This document shows, piece by piece, positions 8,200 through 17,506 of a DNA stretch of 64,000 bases; position 1 is the first letter of the stretch; every line of letters starts with the position of its first letter. The position numbers and the translations under genes are program-made. This DNA comes from Anaerolineae bacterium (lineage in GTDB: Bacteria; Chloroflexota; Anaerolineae; Aggregatilineales; Phototrophicaceae). Location: NCBI GenBank assembly GCA_030950085.1, contig JAUZRW010000023.1, positions 1 to 64,000 of the forward strand. Direction: 5' to 3'. The notes beneath the pieces are model-generated. The model saw only the letters and a program-made list of their open reading frames with translations. It was not told where the DNA came from and did no database searches.

Positions 8200-9789
8200 T
8201 CAACCCGTTAATAAGGAAGAGCGCCCTAGCCAATACAAGGCGACATCTAATTGCCCTGTGAATATCTCGCGGGCATTCATTTCTGTGATTTTTTCGCCAT
8301 CTTTCGTCCGCACACCGATACGTCCGGTGCTGATATTTTCCACTAATTTATCCAAAATATCATCGCGGCTATGCTCACCATCGACATAGGGCAATATCAT
8401 ACGAATGAAGGGGTCGAGTATCAGGCGCTCATGTTTGAGATTGGTCGTATTGGGCAAATTGAGATTTATGGCATCCAAACGGGCTATCGGGCGAGCGCGA
8501 GGCTTGTCACTGACTATTGCGACTGCACCCGGATTAACTGTGAAAAATTCAACCAATTCGGTACTTGATGAAAAGCCTTGCAATAGATTCGCCGCGAGGA
8601 CTTGCCTATCTTGGTCTGTGGCATTCGTAAAATTGATGCGCTCACAGGCAATATCGAATAAGTCACCAAACGAAAAAATGCCCGCCGTTTCAATCAGATG
8701 GTGCATAGCAGCTTTACTGATGGCATGATTAGTTGCTAATGTAATATCGTCACTATCGGAAAAACGTTCAATCCCATCCGAAGCATCGGGGTCATCAACC
8801 ACTTTAGCTCGTGACGCGACATAAAATTTCATCACGGGCTGCGCTGTCAATTTACGCTCAATAGTAATGGCTTCGTGTGTTAATAAGGTACGCCGAAATG
8901 TGCGATGGCGGACATAATCAACATATTGCTCCATTTCCACAAGATTTGTCGCCATAGCCCCTAGTTGCTGTTGAACTTCAACGGGAATATCGGGCATCAA
9001 AACTTGGGCAAACGGCACTTCTGCCATGTATTGTAAGTCATGTTCTTGAGCATGACTATGAAATTCATGAAAGTAAACTGGATGATTCACCTCTTCCATT
9101 TCATCATGAAGTAGCGATGTTTCCAGAAGAGGGTGTTTGTCTTTATCGTACTTAAAGCGTTTCGACATATAGCGGTCAAGGTAAGCGGCATAGGCGGGGT
9201 TATGCCCTGTACGACGCATCGTCTCGGCTACGAATGACGTGATTCCGAAAGCCTCTTCCATTTTTTCTTCGGGTGATTCTGAATCACGAGTGTGCCATAG
9301 CATTAAGTCGCGCACCACCATCAAGGAATGCCAACCCGGATAGGTGTTATAGCTCACATAGGCGATTCCATTGGGTGACAAATTTTGTTTGCAAATATGC
9401 AGCACATGGTCACGCACATCTTCTGGCACCCATGAATAGACCCCATGGGCAATGATATAATCGAATGTGCCGAAGTCTTCATCTATATCCAGAATATCCA
9501 TTGTTTCAAAGCGAATATTCGTCAGGCTCAGTTGTTGCGCCCGTTCGCGTGCTTGCTCGATTTGCTTGGCGGCATAATCAACCCCAACAAACGTGCTATT
9601 TCGCAGTGATTCCGCCATTGGCAGCAAATTTCCGCCCCCTGCACAACCTAATTCCAGAACACGACAATTGGTAATCGGGGGGGGATTCAAACCTAGTAAA
9701 GTCGCAATCGTCGCCGCCTTATCAGGGTGCGTATCACTGTGGCTCAATACAGGATATGGCGAAGCATCATAAACATTGTCAGTCGTCAT
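8200..9789 (-). CDS. SAM-dependent methyltransferase with methyltransferase regulatory domain
   Basis: This is a 529-residue protein. Residues of about 40-170 form a class I methyltransferase: the SAM-binding loop is VLELGCAGGGNLL, followed by FVGVDYAAKQIEQA (acidic ribose contact) and FDYIIAHGVYSWVP. The stretch YVSYNTYPGWH, the long helical region with HDEMEEVNHPVYFHEF, and the C-terminal winged-helix-like segment fit proteins with a MethyTransf_Reg (PF10119) domain, found in many bacteria and often near secretion or modification loci. The substrate is unknown; a protein lysine methyltransferase role has been proposed for related proteins. It stands alone between repeat-rich gaps. ATG 9789 is well placed at the start of the fold. 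Confidence 0.8.
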   Translation of the reverse strand: MTTDNVYDASPYPVLSHSDTHPDKAATIATLLGLNPPPITNCRVLELGCAGGGNLLPMAESLRNSTFVGVDYAAKQIEQARERAQQLSLTNIRFETMDILDIDEDFGTFDYIIAHGVYSWVPEDVRDHVLHICKQNLSPNGIAYVSYNTYPGWHSLMVVRDLMLWHTRDSESPEEKMEEAFGITSFVAETMRRTGHNPAYAAYLDRYMSKRFKYDKDKHPLLETSLLHDEMEEVNHPVYFHEFHSHAQEHDLQYMAEVPFAQVLMPDIPVEVQQQLGAMATNLVEMEQYVDYVRHRTFRRTLLTHEAITIERKLTAQPVMKFYVASRAKVVDDPDASDGIERFSDSDDITLATNHAISKAAMHHLIETAGIFSFGDLFDIACERINFTNATDQDRQVLAANLLQGFSSSTELVEFFTVNPGAVAIVSDKPRARPIARLDAINLNLPNTTNLKHERLILDPFIRMILPYVDGEHSRDDILDKLVENISTGRIGVRTKDGEKITEMNAREIFTGQLDVALYWLGRSSLLTG

Positions 9790-9850
9790 GGAAGTTCCTC
9801 AATAGCGTTGGGCATTATCACATACAAATACATCGGAAATACAAAAAATG

Positions 9851-9879
9851 AAGCACAAAGGCGCAAAGAGCACAAAGAT
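9851..9879. repeat. CGCAAAG-type low-complexity element
   Basis: A short run of CACAAAGG-CGCAAAGAG-CACAAAG lies immediately after the stop of the PASTA gene. It resembles the longer element at 20089-20172 and, in complement style, the CTCTGCGCCTCT tract at 8150-8192. Confidence 0.5.
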
Positions 9880-10950
9880 TCATCGTGGGACAAGGCAGAC
9901 CGAAACTTCATCATTTATCACTGATGGGCAGTCGCGCAGTGCAGAAACATCTAACGTGCCATTGATTGTGAAGCCATCTAGCCAAAAACGGTCAGCACTA
10001 CTATAGGTTGCTTGCACAATGACATCACAATCGACAATCGGCACTGTCCCTTCTGCAAGCGGTGTGCCATCGGTAATCTGTAAGCACTGTTGCGGCGCGA
10101 GAAAGTCCAGATTAGCACGCGGCTCAAAGTCAAAAAAACGGTTTTCGACCAGTGAACGTGTCCCTTCAATATCAATAGCAGCGAGTGGCATCCATTGATT
10201 GGCACTGCGATTTTGCACATAAAAATAGTGCGAATCATAGACAAAATAGAGATACTCGGTCACGTCTTCTGGCGGTTGATTAGACGCTAACCAGATGGCA
10301 CAGGTATCTTGGGGGATGTCTTCGGCTGCATCGGAGGCGATAGCACATTCACCTCGCAGCATCCCATTTTGCACAATACGAAATGTCTCTACGTCATCAT
10401 TATTATCCCAAAATTGTTGATTTGTTGGGATATTCCGCAAAACACCTACGCCCCCTTGCACAAAACCACACTCTGGCGGCTCATAGAAATTATTGACAAA
10501 AATTGTCCATGCTTGCACACAAAAACCTGTTCGGACAGTTTCGCCCCATTGACGGGCTTCAAAACGCCGATTATCGGTTTCAAAATAAAGATTCTGCAAA
10601 GCAATATCGACGCTTGAGAGATTAATCAGGTGGAATTCATTGCCATCATAGCGCAGCAAGACATTATAGTAACGCAGCGTCACATCGACTGTTGACCCTG
10701 ACGCGACAGTTTCATTGGCAGAGGGTGATTGCCCAATAATCGAATAGTCGGGGTTATCATCATTGGCAGATACAGGGGCATCATAGGTGATTGTGCCTAA
10801 AAACAAGCCAACTCGATTCAGTTCAGCCGTCGCCTGTGCCGCAGATAAGCCACTGATATCGGGGACGTTAATTATTGCGTCTTGGGCATGGAGTGGTATA
10901 AAAGTTGTAAGCAACAGCAGCAGTGCAAGAATCTTCGATGAAAACGACAT
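9880..10950 (-). CDS. Secreted protein with an N-terminal PASTA domain
   Basis: A signal peptide (KILALLLLLTTFIPLHA, cleavage near residue 22) is followed by one PASTA domain at about residues 26-93, with the usual start VPDISGLSAAQATAELNRVGL and later GQSPSANETVASGSTVDVTL. PASTA domains bind peptidoglycan or muropeptides in kinases and PBPs, but this protein has no kinase or transpeptidase domain. The remaining 260 residues contain about nine cysteines and beta-rich repeats (LLRYDGNEFHLINLSS) that I do not recognise. It is an extracellular or wall-associated protein of unknown job. It lies just downstream of livF on the same strand, only about 20 bp away. Confidence 0.75.
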   Translation of the reverse strand: MSFSSKILALLLLLTTFIPLHAQDAIINVPDISGLSAAQATAELNRVGLFLGTITYDAPVSANDDNPDYSIIGQSPSANETVASGSTVDVTLRYYNVLLRYDGNEFHLINLSSVDIALQNLYFETDNRRFEARQWGETVRTGFCVQAWTIFVNNFYEPPECGFVQGGVGVLRNIPTNQQFWDNNDDVETFRIVQNGMLRGECAIASDAAEDIPQDTCAIWLASNQPPEDVTEYLYFVYDSHYFYVQNRSANQWMPLAAIDIEGTRSLVENRFFDFEPRANLDFLAPQQCLQITDGTPLAEGTVPIVDCDVIVQATYSSADRFWLDGFTINGTLDVSALRDCPSVINDEVSVCLVPR

Positions 10951-10969
10951 GGTTTTCCTTAAAGTGGTG

Positions 10970-11716
10970 CTAACCTAAATATGCTGACAAGATATCAGTG
11001 TCTTGTTGGATTTCTTGTGCTGACCCTTCATTGACGATTTGCCCTCTATCGAGTACATAGACATAATCAGCAATTTGTAATGCTTTACGCGCATTTTGTT
11101 CAACAAGCAAAATTGGGATACCTTGAGACTTAATTTCGGCAATCAGCGCAAAAACTTCATTGACGAGGAGAGGCGCAAGTCCCATAGACGGTTCATCCAA
11201 CATCAACAAACGCGGACGCATCATCAATGCCCGTCCTACCGCTAACATTTGCTGCTCTCCCCCACTGAGCGACCCTGCCTTCTGTTTGCGTCGTTCTTGT
11301 AAACGCGGAAAACGCTCAAAAATGCCCTCTAAATCGGTTTGTACTTTAGCTTTATCAAGGCGGATATGTGCGCCAATCATCAGGTTCTCTAGGACGCTCA
11401 TATTGGCGATAATCTGCCGCCCTTCCGGTACTTGTATCAGATGGCGGCGCGTGATGTGATGGGCAGATAATCCAGTGATATCTTCTTCAAAAAAGACAAT
11501 TTGTCCGGTATCTGCTTTTAAGATGCCACTGATTGTATTGAGTGTCGTGCTTTTGCCAGCCCCATTCGCGCCAATTAGACTCACCACTTGTCCGTGCATA
11601 ATGCGAAAGGAAATGCCATTCAATGCTCGAATCGAACCATAGCTTGTCTGTAAATTTGTGACTTCTAATATTGGATGTGATGTTTCGGGTTTGGATTTCA
11701 CGATAAAATTATCCAA
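10970..11716 (-). CDS. livF: Branched-chain amino acid type ABC transporter, ATPase LivF
   Basis: A 248-residue ABC ATPase with Walker A GANGAGKST, Q-loop region IQVPEGRQIIANMSVLENL, signature LSGGEQQMLAVGRAL and Walker B LLMLDEPSMGL followed by an LVEQNA switch. The 'PEGR...F/NMSVLENL' stretch is typical of the LivF subgroup. The start is TTG at 11716, directly abutting the livG stop, so translation is probably coupled. With LivG it powers the LivHM permease. Confidence 0.93.
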   Translation of the reverse strand: MDNFIVKSKPETSHPILEVTNLQTSYGSIRALNGISFRIMHGQVVSLIGANGAGKSTTLNTISGILKADTGQIVFFEEDITGLSAHHITRRHLIQVPEGRQIIANMSVLENLMIGAHIRLDKAKVQTDLEGIFERFPRLQERRKQKAGSLSGGEQQMLAVGRALMMRPRLLMLDEPSMGLAPLLVNEVFALIAEIKSQGIPILLVEQNARKALQIADYVYVLDRGQIVNEGSAQEIQQDTDILSAYLG

Positions 11717-12505
11717 TCATGTATGCAGGCGTGGTGAACGACTATCTTCATCGACACCGAGATAGGCTTCAATGACCAGTGGGTTTGCACGAATTTCAGT
11801 CGGTGTACCCTGTGCAATCATACACCCAAAATTCAGCACATACACTTCATCGCAGACTTGATGAATGAGCGACATATCATGTTCAATGACCAGAATCGTA
11901 ATGCCCATAGCGCGTAAGCGTAAGATTTGTTCACCGAGTTCATGCGTTTCTGTCGGATTCATGCCAGCCGTCGGTTCATCTAGCAGAATGAGTTTCGGGT
12001 TCGCCGCTAATGCACGCGCCATTTCTAAGCGCCGTTGGTCGCCATACGATAATGTCCCTGCCAGCGTATTTGTCACATGCTCTAAGCCAAATTGCGCGAG
12101 TAGCTCTGTGGCACGTTGGCGTAGGGTTCGTTCTTCTTCTAGGTATCTTGGCAAGAAAAATAGTGATTCCAGCAAAGTCGCCCTACCGCGTGCATGTTGC
12201 CCTATCAACAAATTATCGTGAGCAGTCATATCTCCAAATAGACGAATGTTTTGATAGGTGCGCGTGATGCCTATTTGTGTGATTTTGTGCGGTGTCTGTT
12301 TGTGAATGGCTTGCCCTTGAAACAGAATTTCGCCATTTGTGGGATGGTCTAAGCCGCTAATGTTGTTAATCATGGTTGTTTTACCCGCCCCATTGGGTCC
12401 GATGAGACCGACAACTTTACCGACTTCAACAATCATATTGACATCTTCCAATGCTAATAAACCGCCGAAATGCCGCGAAACGTGCTTAAGTTCAAGTATT
12501 GGCAT
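11717..12505 (-). CDS. livG: Branched-chain amino acid type ABC transporter, ATPase LivG
   Basis: A 262-residue ABC ATPase with Walker A GPNGAGKTT, the LivG-type insert GRATLLESLFFLPRYLEEERTLRQRA after the Q-loop, signature LSYGDQRRLEMARAL and Walker B LILLDEPTAGMNPTE. The C-terminal tail FGCMIAQGTPTEIRANPLVIEAYLG is the usual LivG ending. It overlaps the end of livM by 14 bp. Confidence 0.94.
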   Translation of the reverse strand: MPILELKHVSRHFGGLLALEDVNMIVEVGKVVGLIGPNGAGKTTMINNISGLDHPTNGEILFQGQAIHKQTPHKITQIGITRTYQNIRLFGDMTAHDNLLIGQHARGRATLLESLFFLPRYLEEERTLRQRATELLAQFGLEHVTNTLAGTLSYGDQRRLEMARALAANPKLILLDEPTAGMNPTETHELGEQILRLRAMGITILVIEHDMSLIHQVCDEVYVLNFGCMIAQGTPTEIRANPLVIEAYLGVDEDSRSPRLHT

Positions 12506-13568
12506 TGTCTTTCACCATTTCTTTGCGCTGCGTCCGATTATTACGAAAATAAGCAACAAGACCTCTAAAGCCTTTAATATCAACCAGACCACTAGGCAAA
12601 TACACAATTGCGCCAAGCAATATCAGCCCATTGATTAAGCCCCGTAATTCGCTAAAACCGCGCAGTGTTTCCGGCAAGGCACGCAGTACCATGGCACCGA
12701 TTACTGGACCCGCCCATGTTTGTGTTCCGCCTAAAACAGCATAGGCTAAGATATCCACTACAAGGTCAAAGCCATAATTTGAGGGGTCAATAATACGAGT
12801 CAGATGCCCACTTAAGCCCCCTGCTGCTGCCGCAATCATCGCACTCAGCACAAAAACGACATTCTTCACATAAACCACATCAATACCCATATTCGATGCT
12901 GCCTGTTCATCTTGACGTATCGCTGCCATTGCCCGTCCGAGCCGTGAGCGATGCAAGCGAATAATGAAGTAGATAACAATGATGAGGAATAACACAAGCA
13001 TCCATGTTTCCGCCATGACAGGGATACCTTTGATACCGCGTGCGCCACCGAGTAATTCAAAATTAACGCGCACATTGCCATTATCTCGAATCGTAATATC
13101 AAGCATGTCCGATGTTTCAGCACGGCTGATGAGTGAGTCAAACAATATCTCTTTCTGAACCATCCATTTGATAAATGACTCGACCAAATCGTCAAAATTT
13201 AATGCCATGATACGCACGACTTCACCAAAGCCAATTGTCGCAATTGCTAGATAAATATCACGCAAGCGCAAGACCGGAAGCCCGATTGGAACAGCGATTA
13301 TTCCAGCAACTATCATGCCCGTCAAAATGGATAAACTGAGCGACCAGCCAGCTTGTTGTGTGAGCAATACTGAAACATAAGCACCAATCGCCATAAAACC
13401 GCCATTTGCCAGCGAGAACATGCCGGTATACAGCGTCAAATAAATGCTGAGTCCCAGTATGGCACTCACAAGCATAAATTGCAGCACTGGTTCAGTGATG
13501 TTTAAGGGCGATAGGAGTATCAGTAGCCATGTTTGGAGTTGATTGAAACCATCTATAAGGAAGCCCAT
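12492..13568 (-). CDS. livM: Branched-chain amino acid type ABC transporter, permease LivM
   Basis: A 358-residue polytopic inner-membrane protein with hydrophobic helices throughout. The cytoplasmic loop SRLGRAMAAIRQDEQAASNMGIDV is the EAA-like coupling motif of LivM proteins. It carries the family start FMLVSAILGLSIYLTLYTGM. A hydrophilic insert at about residues 125-180 (LISRAETSDMLDITIRDNGNVRVNFELLGGARG) is an extracytoplasmic loop. It pairs with LivH to form the channel. Confidence 0.92.
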   Translation of the reverse strand: MGFLIDGFNQLQTWLLILLSPLNITEPVLQFMLVSAILGLSIYLTLYTGMFSLANGGFMAIGAYVSVLLTQQAGWSLSLSILTGMIVAGIIAVPIGLPVLRLRDIYLAIATIGFGEVVRIMALNFDDLVESFIKWMVQKEILFDSLISRAETSDMLDITIRDNGNVRVNFELLGGARGIKGIPVMAETWMLVLFLIIVIYFIIRLHRSRLGRAMAAIRQDEQAASNMGIDVVYVKNVVFVLSAMIAAAAGGLSGHLTRIIDPSNYGFDLVVDILAYAVLGGTQTWAGPVIGAMVLRALPETLRGFSELRGLINGLILLGAIVYLPSGLVDIKGFRGLVAYFRNNRTQRKEMVKDNANT

Positions 13569-13571
13569 ATG

Positions 13572-14717
13572 TCACGCCCTATTTTCTTCTGCTTGACCAA
13601 GAATACCCTGCGGACGCAAGAGCAGCACCAAAAATAGCAAAATAAATACGATAGCATTGCGATAACTACTGCCACCAAAGGTCACGCTGGCTGTTTGTAT
13701 GAAGGCAACAATGAAACCGCCTAGCACTGCCCCATTGATACTGCCTAAACCGCCTAAGACAATGGCTGTTAATCCCACCAAGGCAATTGATTCACCAATA
13801 AAGGGAGTCACGTTCAAGAAGACCATGCCGAATAACATACCGGCTGCCCCACCAAAAGCACCAGCAAGAAAAAAAGTCACAATATAAACACGACTGACAT
13901 CTATTCCCAATAGGCTACTAATACGCTGATTGAAAGCTACCGCTCGCATTTGCTGACCAATTTGCGTTTTTGTGACCATATATTGAAGTGCAACCATCAA
14001 GCCCAGCGCAATCACCAAAATGACGACACGAATCGGCGTAATGCGTAAGTCACCAATTATCCATGTTTCTGTAGGAATAAAAGGCAATAATTGCACGTCA
14101 CGCGGGTAATACCCTTCTGTGCGATTGTAGAGCCAGTCGAAAGCAATTTGCGCCACATTGACCAATACCAGTGCCGCACCGATACTACTCACTAATTGTG
14201 CGAGCCGAGCCGCATTACGAGCGCGTAAGGGGCGAAAAGCTGTGAATTCTAATATCACACTGAGAATACCCCCACCCAGCACAGAAAAAACAAAGGCAAT
14301 TATCGCTGGGATAATCATTGTTTCTGGCAAGATACCTATCAAAATACCATAGATGGGTCTGCCAATTTGCCATAATAAATAGAGGGCAACGACACGCACA
14401 ATCAATCCAACAAAGCGTTGAGATTGGTGTGGCAAGCGCAGTAATTGTGGTTGAACTATGCGTTTTTCTAATAATATGCTGGGGATACTGAGGAGTAGCG
14501 CAGCAATGCTAAAAGCTATCAAGATAGGGGCTTTTTCGGGGTCTAATGCCAGCATCCCGATGAATGCCCCCCACATGAAAATCGCGCTATGGGCTAGATT
14601 CAATACCCCTAATATACTAAATACCAAGGCATAGCCCAGTGCAAACAGCGCATAAATTGCCCCCACCGACACCGCATTAATAATTTGTTGTACAGTGGTT
14701 GAAGTCAATAAATCCAT
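13572..14717 (-). CDS. livH: Branched-chain amino acid type ABC transporter, permease LivH
   Basis: A 381-residue permease starting MDLLTSTTVQQIINAVSVGAIYALFALGYALVFSILGVLNLAHSAIFM, the hallmark LivH N-terminus. It also has the coupling loop QIGQQMRAVAFNQRISSLLGIDVSRV and the ending LRPQGILG. It is longer than the usual ~300 aa because of an insertion of extra helices at about residues 80-150. ATG 14717 was chosen; the frame is open to 14762, but that part overlaps a palindromic hairpin. Confidence 0.93.
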   Translation of the reverse strand: MDLLTSTTVQQIINAVSVGAIYALFALGYALVFSILGVLNLAHSAIFMWGAFIGMLALDPEKAPILIAFSIAALLLSIPSILLEKRIVQPQLLRLPHQSQRFVGLIVRVVALYLLWQIGRPIYGILIGILPETMIIPAIIAFVFSVLGGGILSVILEFTAFRPLRARNAARLAQLVSSIGAALVLVNVAQIAFDWLYNRTEGYYPRDVQLLPFIPTETWIIGDLRITPIRVVILVIALGLMVALQYMVTKTQIGQQMRAVAFNQRISSLLGIDVSRVYIVTFFLAGAFGGAAGMLFGMVFLNVTPFIGESIALVGLTAIVLGGLGSINGAVLGGFIVAFIQTASVTFGGSSYRNAIVFILLFLVLLLRPQGILGQAEENRA

Positions 14718-14750
14718 CAATATTTTCCGATAAAGATTATCAATAATATA

Positions 14751-14772
14751 GGGACGATTCAAGAATCGCCCC
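14751..14772. repeat. Stem-loop between livK and livH
   Basis: A near-perfect palindrome (GGGACGATTC-AA-GAATCGCCCC) lies between the binding-protein gene and the first permease gene. It has the GGG...CCCC frame of the dispersed palindromes. In many ABC operons a hairpin here protects the upstream binding-protein message or reduces read-through, so it may set the ratio of LivK to LivHMGF. Confidence 0.6.
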
Positions 14773-14806
14773 CTGTAAAACTGCTACTTTATTTCATAGC
14801 TGATGC

Positions 14807-16003
14807 TTATTCATCAGTCATGTCTGCGCCGAGAACAGTAAATGCTCCGTCAGCAATGATTTGTACCACTGGGTCATGAACCGGGTTACGGTCTTCAGCA
14901 AAACTGAAGCTACCCAACGGGCTATCAAAGCCTTCGATGCCTGCTAGGGCATCTCGTACCGCTTGACCATCCGTAGAATCCGCACAGCGAATCGCAGTTG
15001 CCATCAACCATGCCCCTGTATAGGCTTGGGTTGCGAATTGGTCAGGGGCAAAGTCATAAGCCTCTTGGTAGGCGGCTGCAAAAGCCACACTTAATGGGTT
15101 GGGAGACGCGATATTCCATGCTGCACCAGCAATTACCCCTTCTGCATCGTCACCAGCTTGTTCGATGATGGAAGGGCTATTAAGACCATTACCGCCAATA
15201 ATGGGTCCATCAAAGCCGAGGTCACGCGCTTGAGTGATAATCTGGACAGCTTCGGCTGCTAATGTTGAAATCACTAAGGCATCTGGCTCATCTGAGAGGA
15301 GGTTAGTCAATTGTGTGCTAAAATCGACATCGCCCACAGCAAAAGTTTCTTCGCGCAAAATGTCAATGTCATTGTCTTCCAAAGCATCGACAAAGACCTC
15401 ATAGCCGCTGACAGTGAAATCATCATCATTGCCGTATAACACGCCAACCGATTCAATACCCAATATTTCGCTGGCTTGTGCTATCGTGCCGGGAGTCACG
15501 GCTGATTCGGGTAAACTATTGCGGAATACAAAGTCGCCCATATCGGTGATACCACTTGCCGTATTGCTGACACCCATCACGGGTATTCCATTTTCTTGGG
15601 CAATTGCGTCAGCAGAAAAAGCCTGTGTTGATAATGTAGGGCCCAGCACGGCAACCACACCATCTTCTTCAATTAATTTGGTCATCGCATTAATGGCTTG
15701 CTCGGCATCGTTTTGGGCATCTTCAAAGATGACTTCTAGTGTGACACCTTCGCCAAGATAAGCAGCTTCATTGATGTCTTGTATTGCGAGAACAACACCT
15801 TGATTCTGCACACTACCATAGACAGAGACTGGACCCGATAGACTAAAGATAGCCCCAATAGTCACAGTTTCCGGCAGATTTTCGGGCGTTGCACATTCTT
15901 CCCAAAAACCGATTTGCATGTCCATATCGTCTTGTGCGCTAATGAACAGGGTCGGTAATGAGAGTATCAACAGCAGTAAAAATAGTTTACGGCTTGTCTT
16001 CAT
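14807..16003 (-). CDS. livK: Branched-chain amino acid type ABC transporter, substrate-binding protein
   Basis: This is a 398-residue periplasmic-binding-protein type I (ANF receptor-like) protein. It has a signal peptide (LFLLLLILSLPTLFISAQ) without a lipobox cysteine. After cleavage comes an acidic region, then VTIGAIFSLSGPVSVYGSVQNQGVVLAIQDIN, typical of Leu/Ile/Val-binding proteins, and later VVAVLGPTLSTQAFSADAIAQENGIPVMGVSN. The ligand could be amino acids, amides or urea; sequence alone does not decide. ATG 16003 has AAGGAG about 10 bases upstream. It is the first gene of the liv operon. Six cysteines are absent, and only two or three isolated ones are present. Confidence 0.92.
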   Translation of the reverse strand: MKTSRKLFLLLLILSLPTLFISAQDDMDMQIGFWEECATPENLPETVTIGAIFSLSGPVSVYGSVQNQGVVLAIQDINEAAYLGEGVTLEVIFEDAQNDAEQAINAMTKLIEEDGVVAVLGPTLSTQAFSADAIAQENGIPVMGVSNTASGITDMGDFVFRNSLPESAVTPGTIAQASEILGIESVGVLYGNDDDFTVSGYEVFVDALEDNDIDILREETFAVGDVDFSTQLTNLLSDEPDALVISTLAAEAVQIITQARDLGFDGPIIGGNGLNSPSIIEQAGDDAEGVIAGAAWNIASPNPLSVAFAAAYQEAYDFAPDQFATQAYTGAWLMATAIRCADSTDGQAVRDALAGIEGFDSPLGSFSFAEDRNPVHDPVVQIIADGAFTVLGADMTDE

Positions 16004-16195
16004 AGAAAATTTCTCCTTCAAAATTGTAGTTGGTTAAATATTGCATGTTTAGTGTAGTGAAAACATGGCAAAACTGCAATGGATGTTGTCTGTATAGAAT
16101 CAAAATGGGACGCTTTGCTTGCCGTCCCATTGAAGTTTATATCGGAGGGGTGTTAATTACGCCGTATCCGTACTGGAATAGATTTCTTGAACGGT

Positions 16196-16579
16196 TTATG
16201 GATTAGCCCAAACTGGTTCCCCACTCAAAATCTGTTGTAATTGTTTGGGAAATGAATCGGCATCTAATGGCTTGCCAATAAAACTATCAAAGCCCTGATT
16301 ACGTGCTTCGTTTATCTCGCTGACATGGACAGTATAAGCGACAATCGGTGTATGGCTAAAGCGCGAATCAGCTTTCATTTTGTTCAACATCTGGAAACCA
16401 TCCATATTTGGCATTTCCAAATCCAAAAAAATCACATCAAAACTGGAAGTCGCTGCTATTGACTTGTCTAGTTTGGCAGGGTCATGAACCGATGTATAAT
16501 CCACCCCTTCCAATGCCAATAACTGTTCCAAAACACCCACATTGTCCTCATTGTCATCAATAATTAGCGCACGAACCAT
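16196..16579 (-). CDS. Stand-alone receiver (response regulator), third of three
   Basis: A 127-residue CheY-like domain with no output domain. It has acidic pocket DDNED, phospho-acceptor in VIFLDLEMPNMDG (Asp near residue 52), a Thr in VAYTVHV and the conserved Lys in FIGKPLD. Its C-terminus FPKQLQQILSGEPVWANP repeats the endings of the two neighbouring receivers (ILKREPVWDAG, ILKGETIWHIMA), showing that the three arose by duplication. It probably acts by phosphotransfer or protein binding. It is the last gene of the DUF3068-kinase operon, 73 bp after the previous receiver. Confidence 0.88.
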   Translation of the reverse strand: MVRALIIDDNEDNVGVLEQLLALEGVDYTSVHDPAKLDKSIAATSSFDVIFLDLEMPNMDGFQMLNKMKADSRFSHTPIVAYTVHVSEINEARNQGFDSFIGKPLDADSFPKQLQQILSGEPVWANP

Positions 16580-16652
16580 GATAATACCTCTCTACTTTCT
16601 TAAAATATACGAAACTTATCTGCTGTTAATAGTGTTTGCCAGTGCCATGAAT

Positions 16653-17066
16653 TTAACCAGCATCCCATACGGGTTCGCGTTTCAATATAGCTAGAACTTG
16701 TGACGGGAAAAGGTCAAAGTCAATTGGTTTGCTGATAAACCCAGCAAATCCTTTGGCGCGTGTCTTGGGAATAGCAATGGCTGGTTCGCTGGCGGATACA
16801 GCCACAATCGGGACATCACCATATTTAATATGAGAGCGGATTTCATCAAAGATATCATAGCCTGTGACACCACGCGGAAACATCAAATCTAGCAAAATAA
16901 TATCAACAGGAGAAAATTGGTCAAGTTTTTTGATGGTATCTGTTCCCCATCTCTCAAAGCCAATTTTTGTGCCAAATTGCTCCAACATGGTTTGCATAAT
17001 CGCCCGATTTCCCACATTGTCTTCTATCAGGAAGATACGCTTCCCTTTTAAATCCGCCATCGTCAT
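16653..17066 (-). CDS. Stand-alone receiver (response regulator), second of three
   Basis: A 137-residue receiver with IEDNVGN, the acceptor Asp in IILLDLMFPRGVTGYDIF, a Ser in VAVSASEPA where Thr/Ser is expected, and the Lys in FISKPIDFD. The loop after the acceptor has an RGVTG insertion unlike typical MPxxDG. Start ATG 17066 (MTMADLKG) is preceded by GAGG; an upstream in-frame start at 17108 would overlap the previous gene. No DNA-binding domain is present. Confidence 0.87.
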   Translation of the reverse strand: MTMADLKGKRIFLIEDNVGNRAIMQTMLEQFGTKIGFERWGTDTIKKLDQFSPVDIILLDLMFPRGVTGYDIFDEIRSHIKYGDVPIVAVSASEPAIAIPKTRAKGFAGFISKPIDFDLFPSQVLAILKREPVWDAG

Positions 17067-17079
17067 CAGAAGAACCTCG

Positions 17080-17487
17080 CTATGCCATAATATGCCAGAT
17101 AGTTTCACCCTTGAGGATGCGTTGCAATATTATTGGGAAAGCATCCATATCCAATGGTTTTGCAAGAACACCATCGAAACCGGCTGTTTTTAACTGTTGA
17201 ACTTCTTCATTCATTACACTGGCTGTTAAGGCAACCACGGGTGTCGATTGATACTTATCATGCTGACGTAACATTTGCAACATCTCAAAACCGTTATGGG
17301 GTGGCACATGAATATCTAACAGGAAGATATCGGGCTGTTGCGATAAATCATCTAAACGTGACAAGAAATCATGACTATCTTCAAAAATTGTCAAGTGATT
17401 CATTTGCATCACTTCTTCGACCAAGAGACGCATAATTTCACAGCTTTCAGGGTCATCTTCAACGTAGAGAAGCGCTGGGTTTTCCAT
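17080..17487 (-). CDS. Stand-alone receiver (response regulator), first of three
   Basis: A 135-residue receiver with VEDDPES, the acceptor Asp in IFLLDIHVPPHNGFEML, Thr in VALTASVM and Lys in VLAKPLDMD. It lies directly after the histidine kinase. ATG 17487 (MENPALLYVEDD) is preferred, with AAGGAT upstream; a GTG at 17505 is possible. It is likely the first phospho-acceptor of the kinase at 17507-19024. Confidence 0.88.
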   Translation of the reverse strand: MENPALLYVEDDPESCEIMRLLVEEVMQMNHLTIFEDSHDFLSRLDDLSQQPDIFLLDIHVPPHNGFEMLQMLRQHDKYQSTPVVALTASVMNEEVQQLKTAGFDGVLAKPLDMDAFPIILQRILKGETIWHIMA

Positions 17488-17506
17488 AGTGGTATCATCC
17501 TTCACT

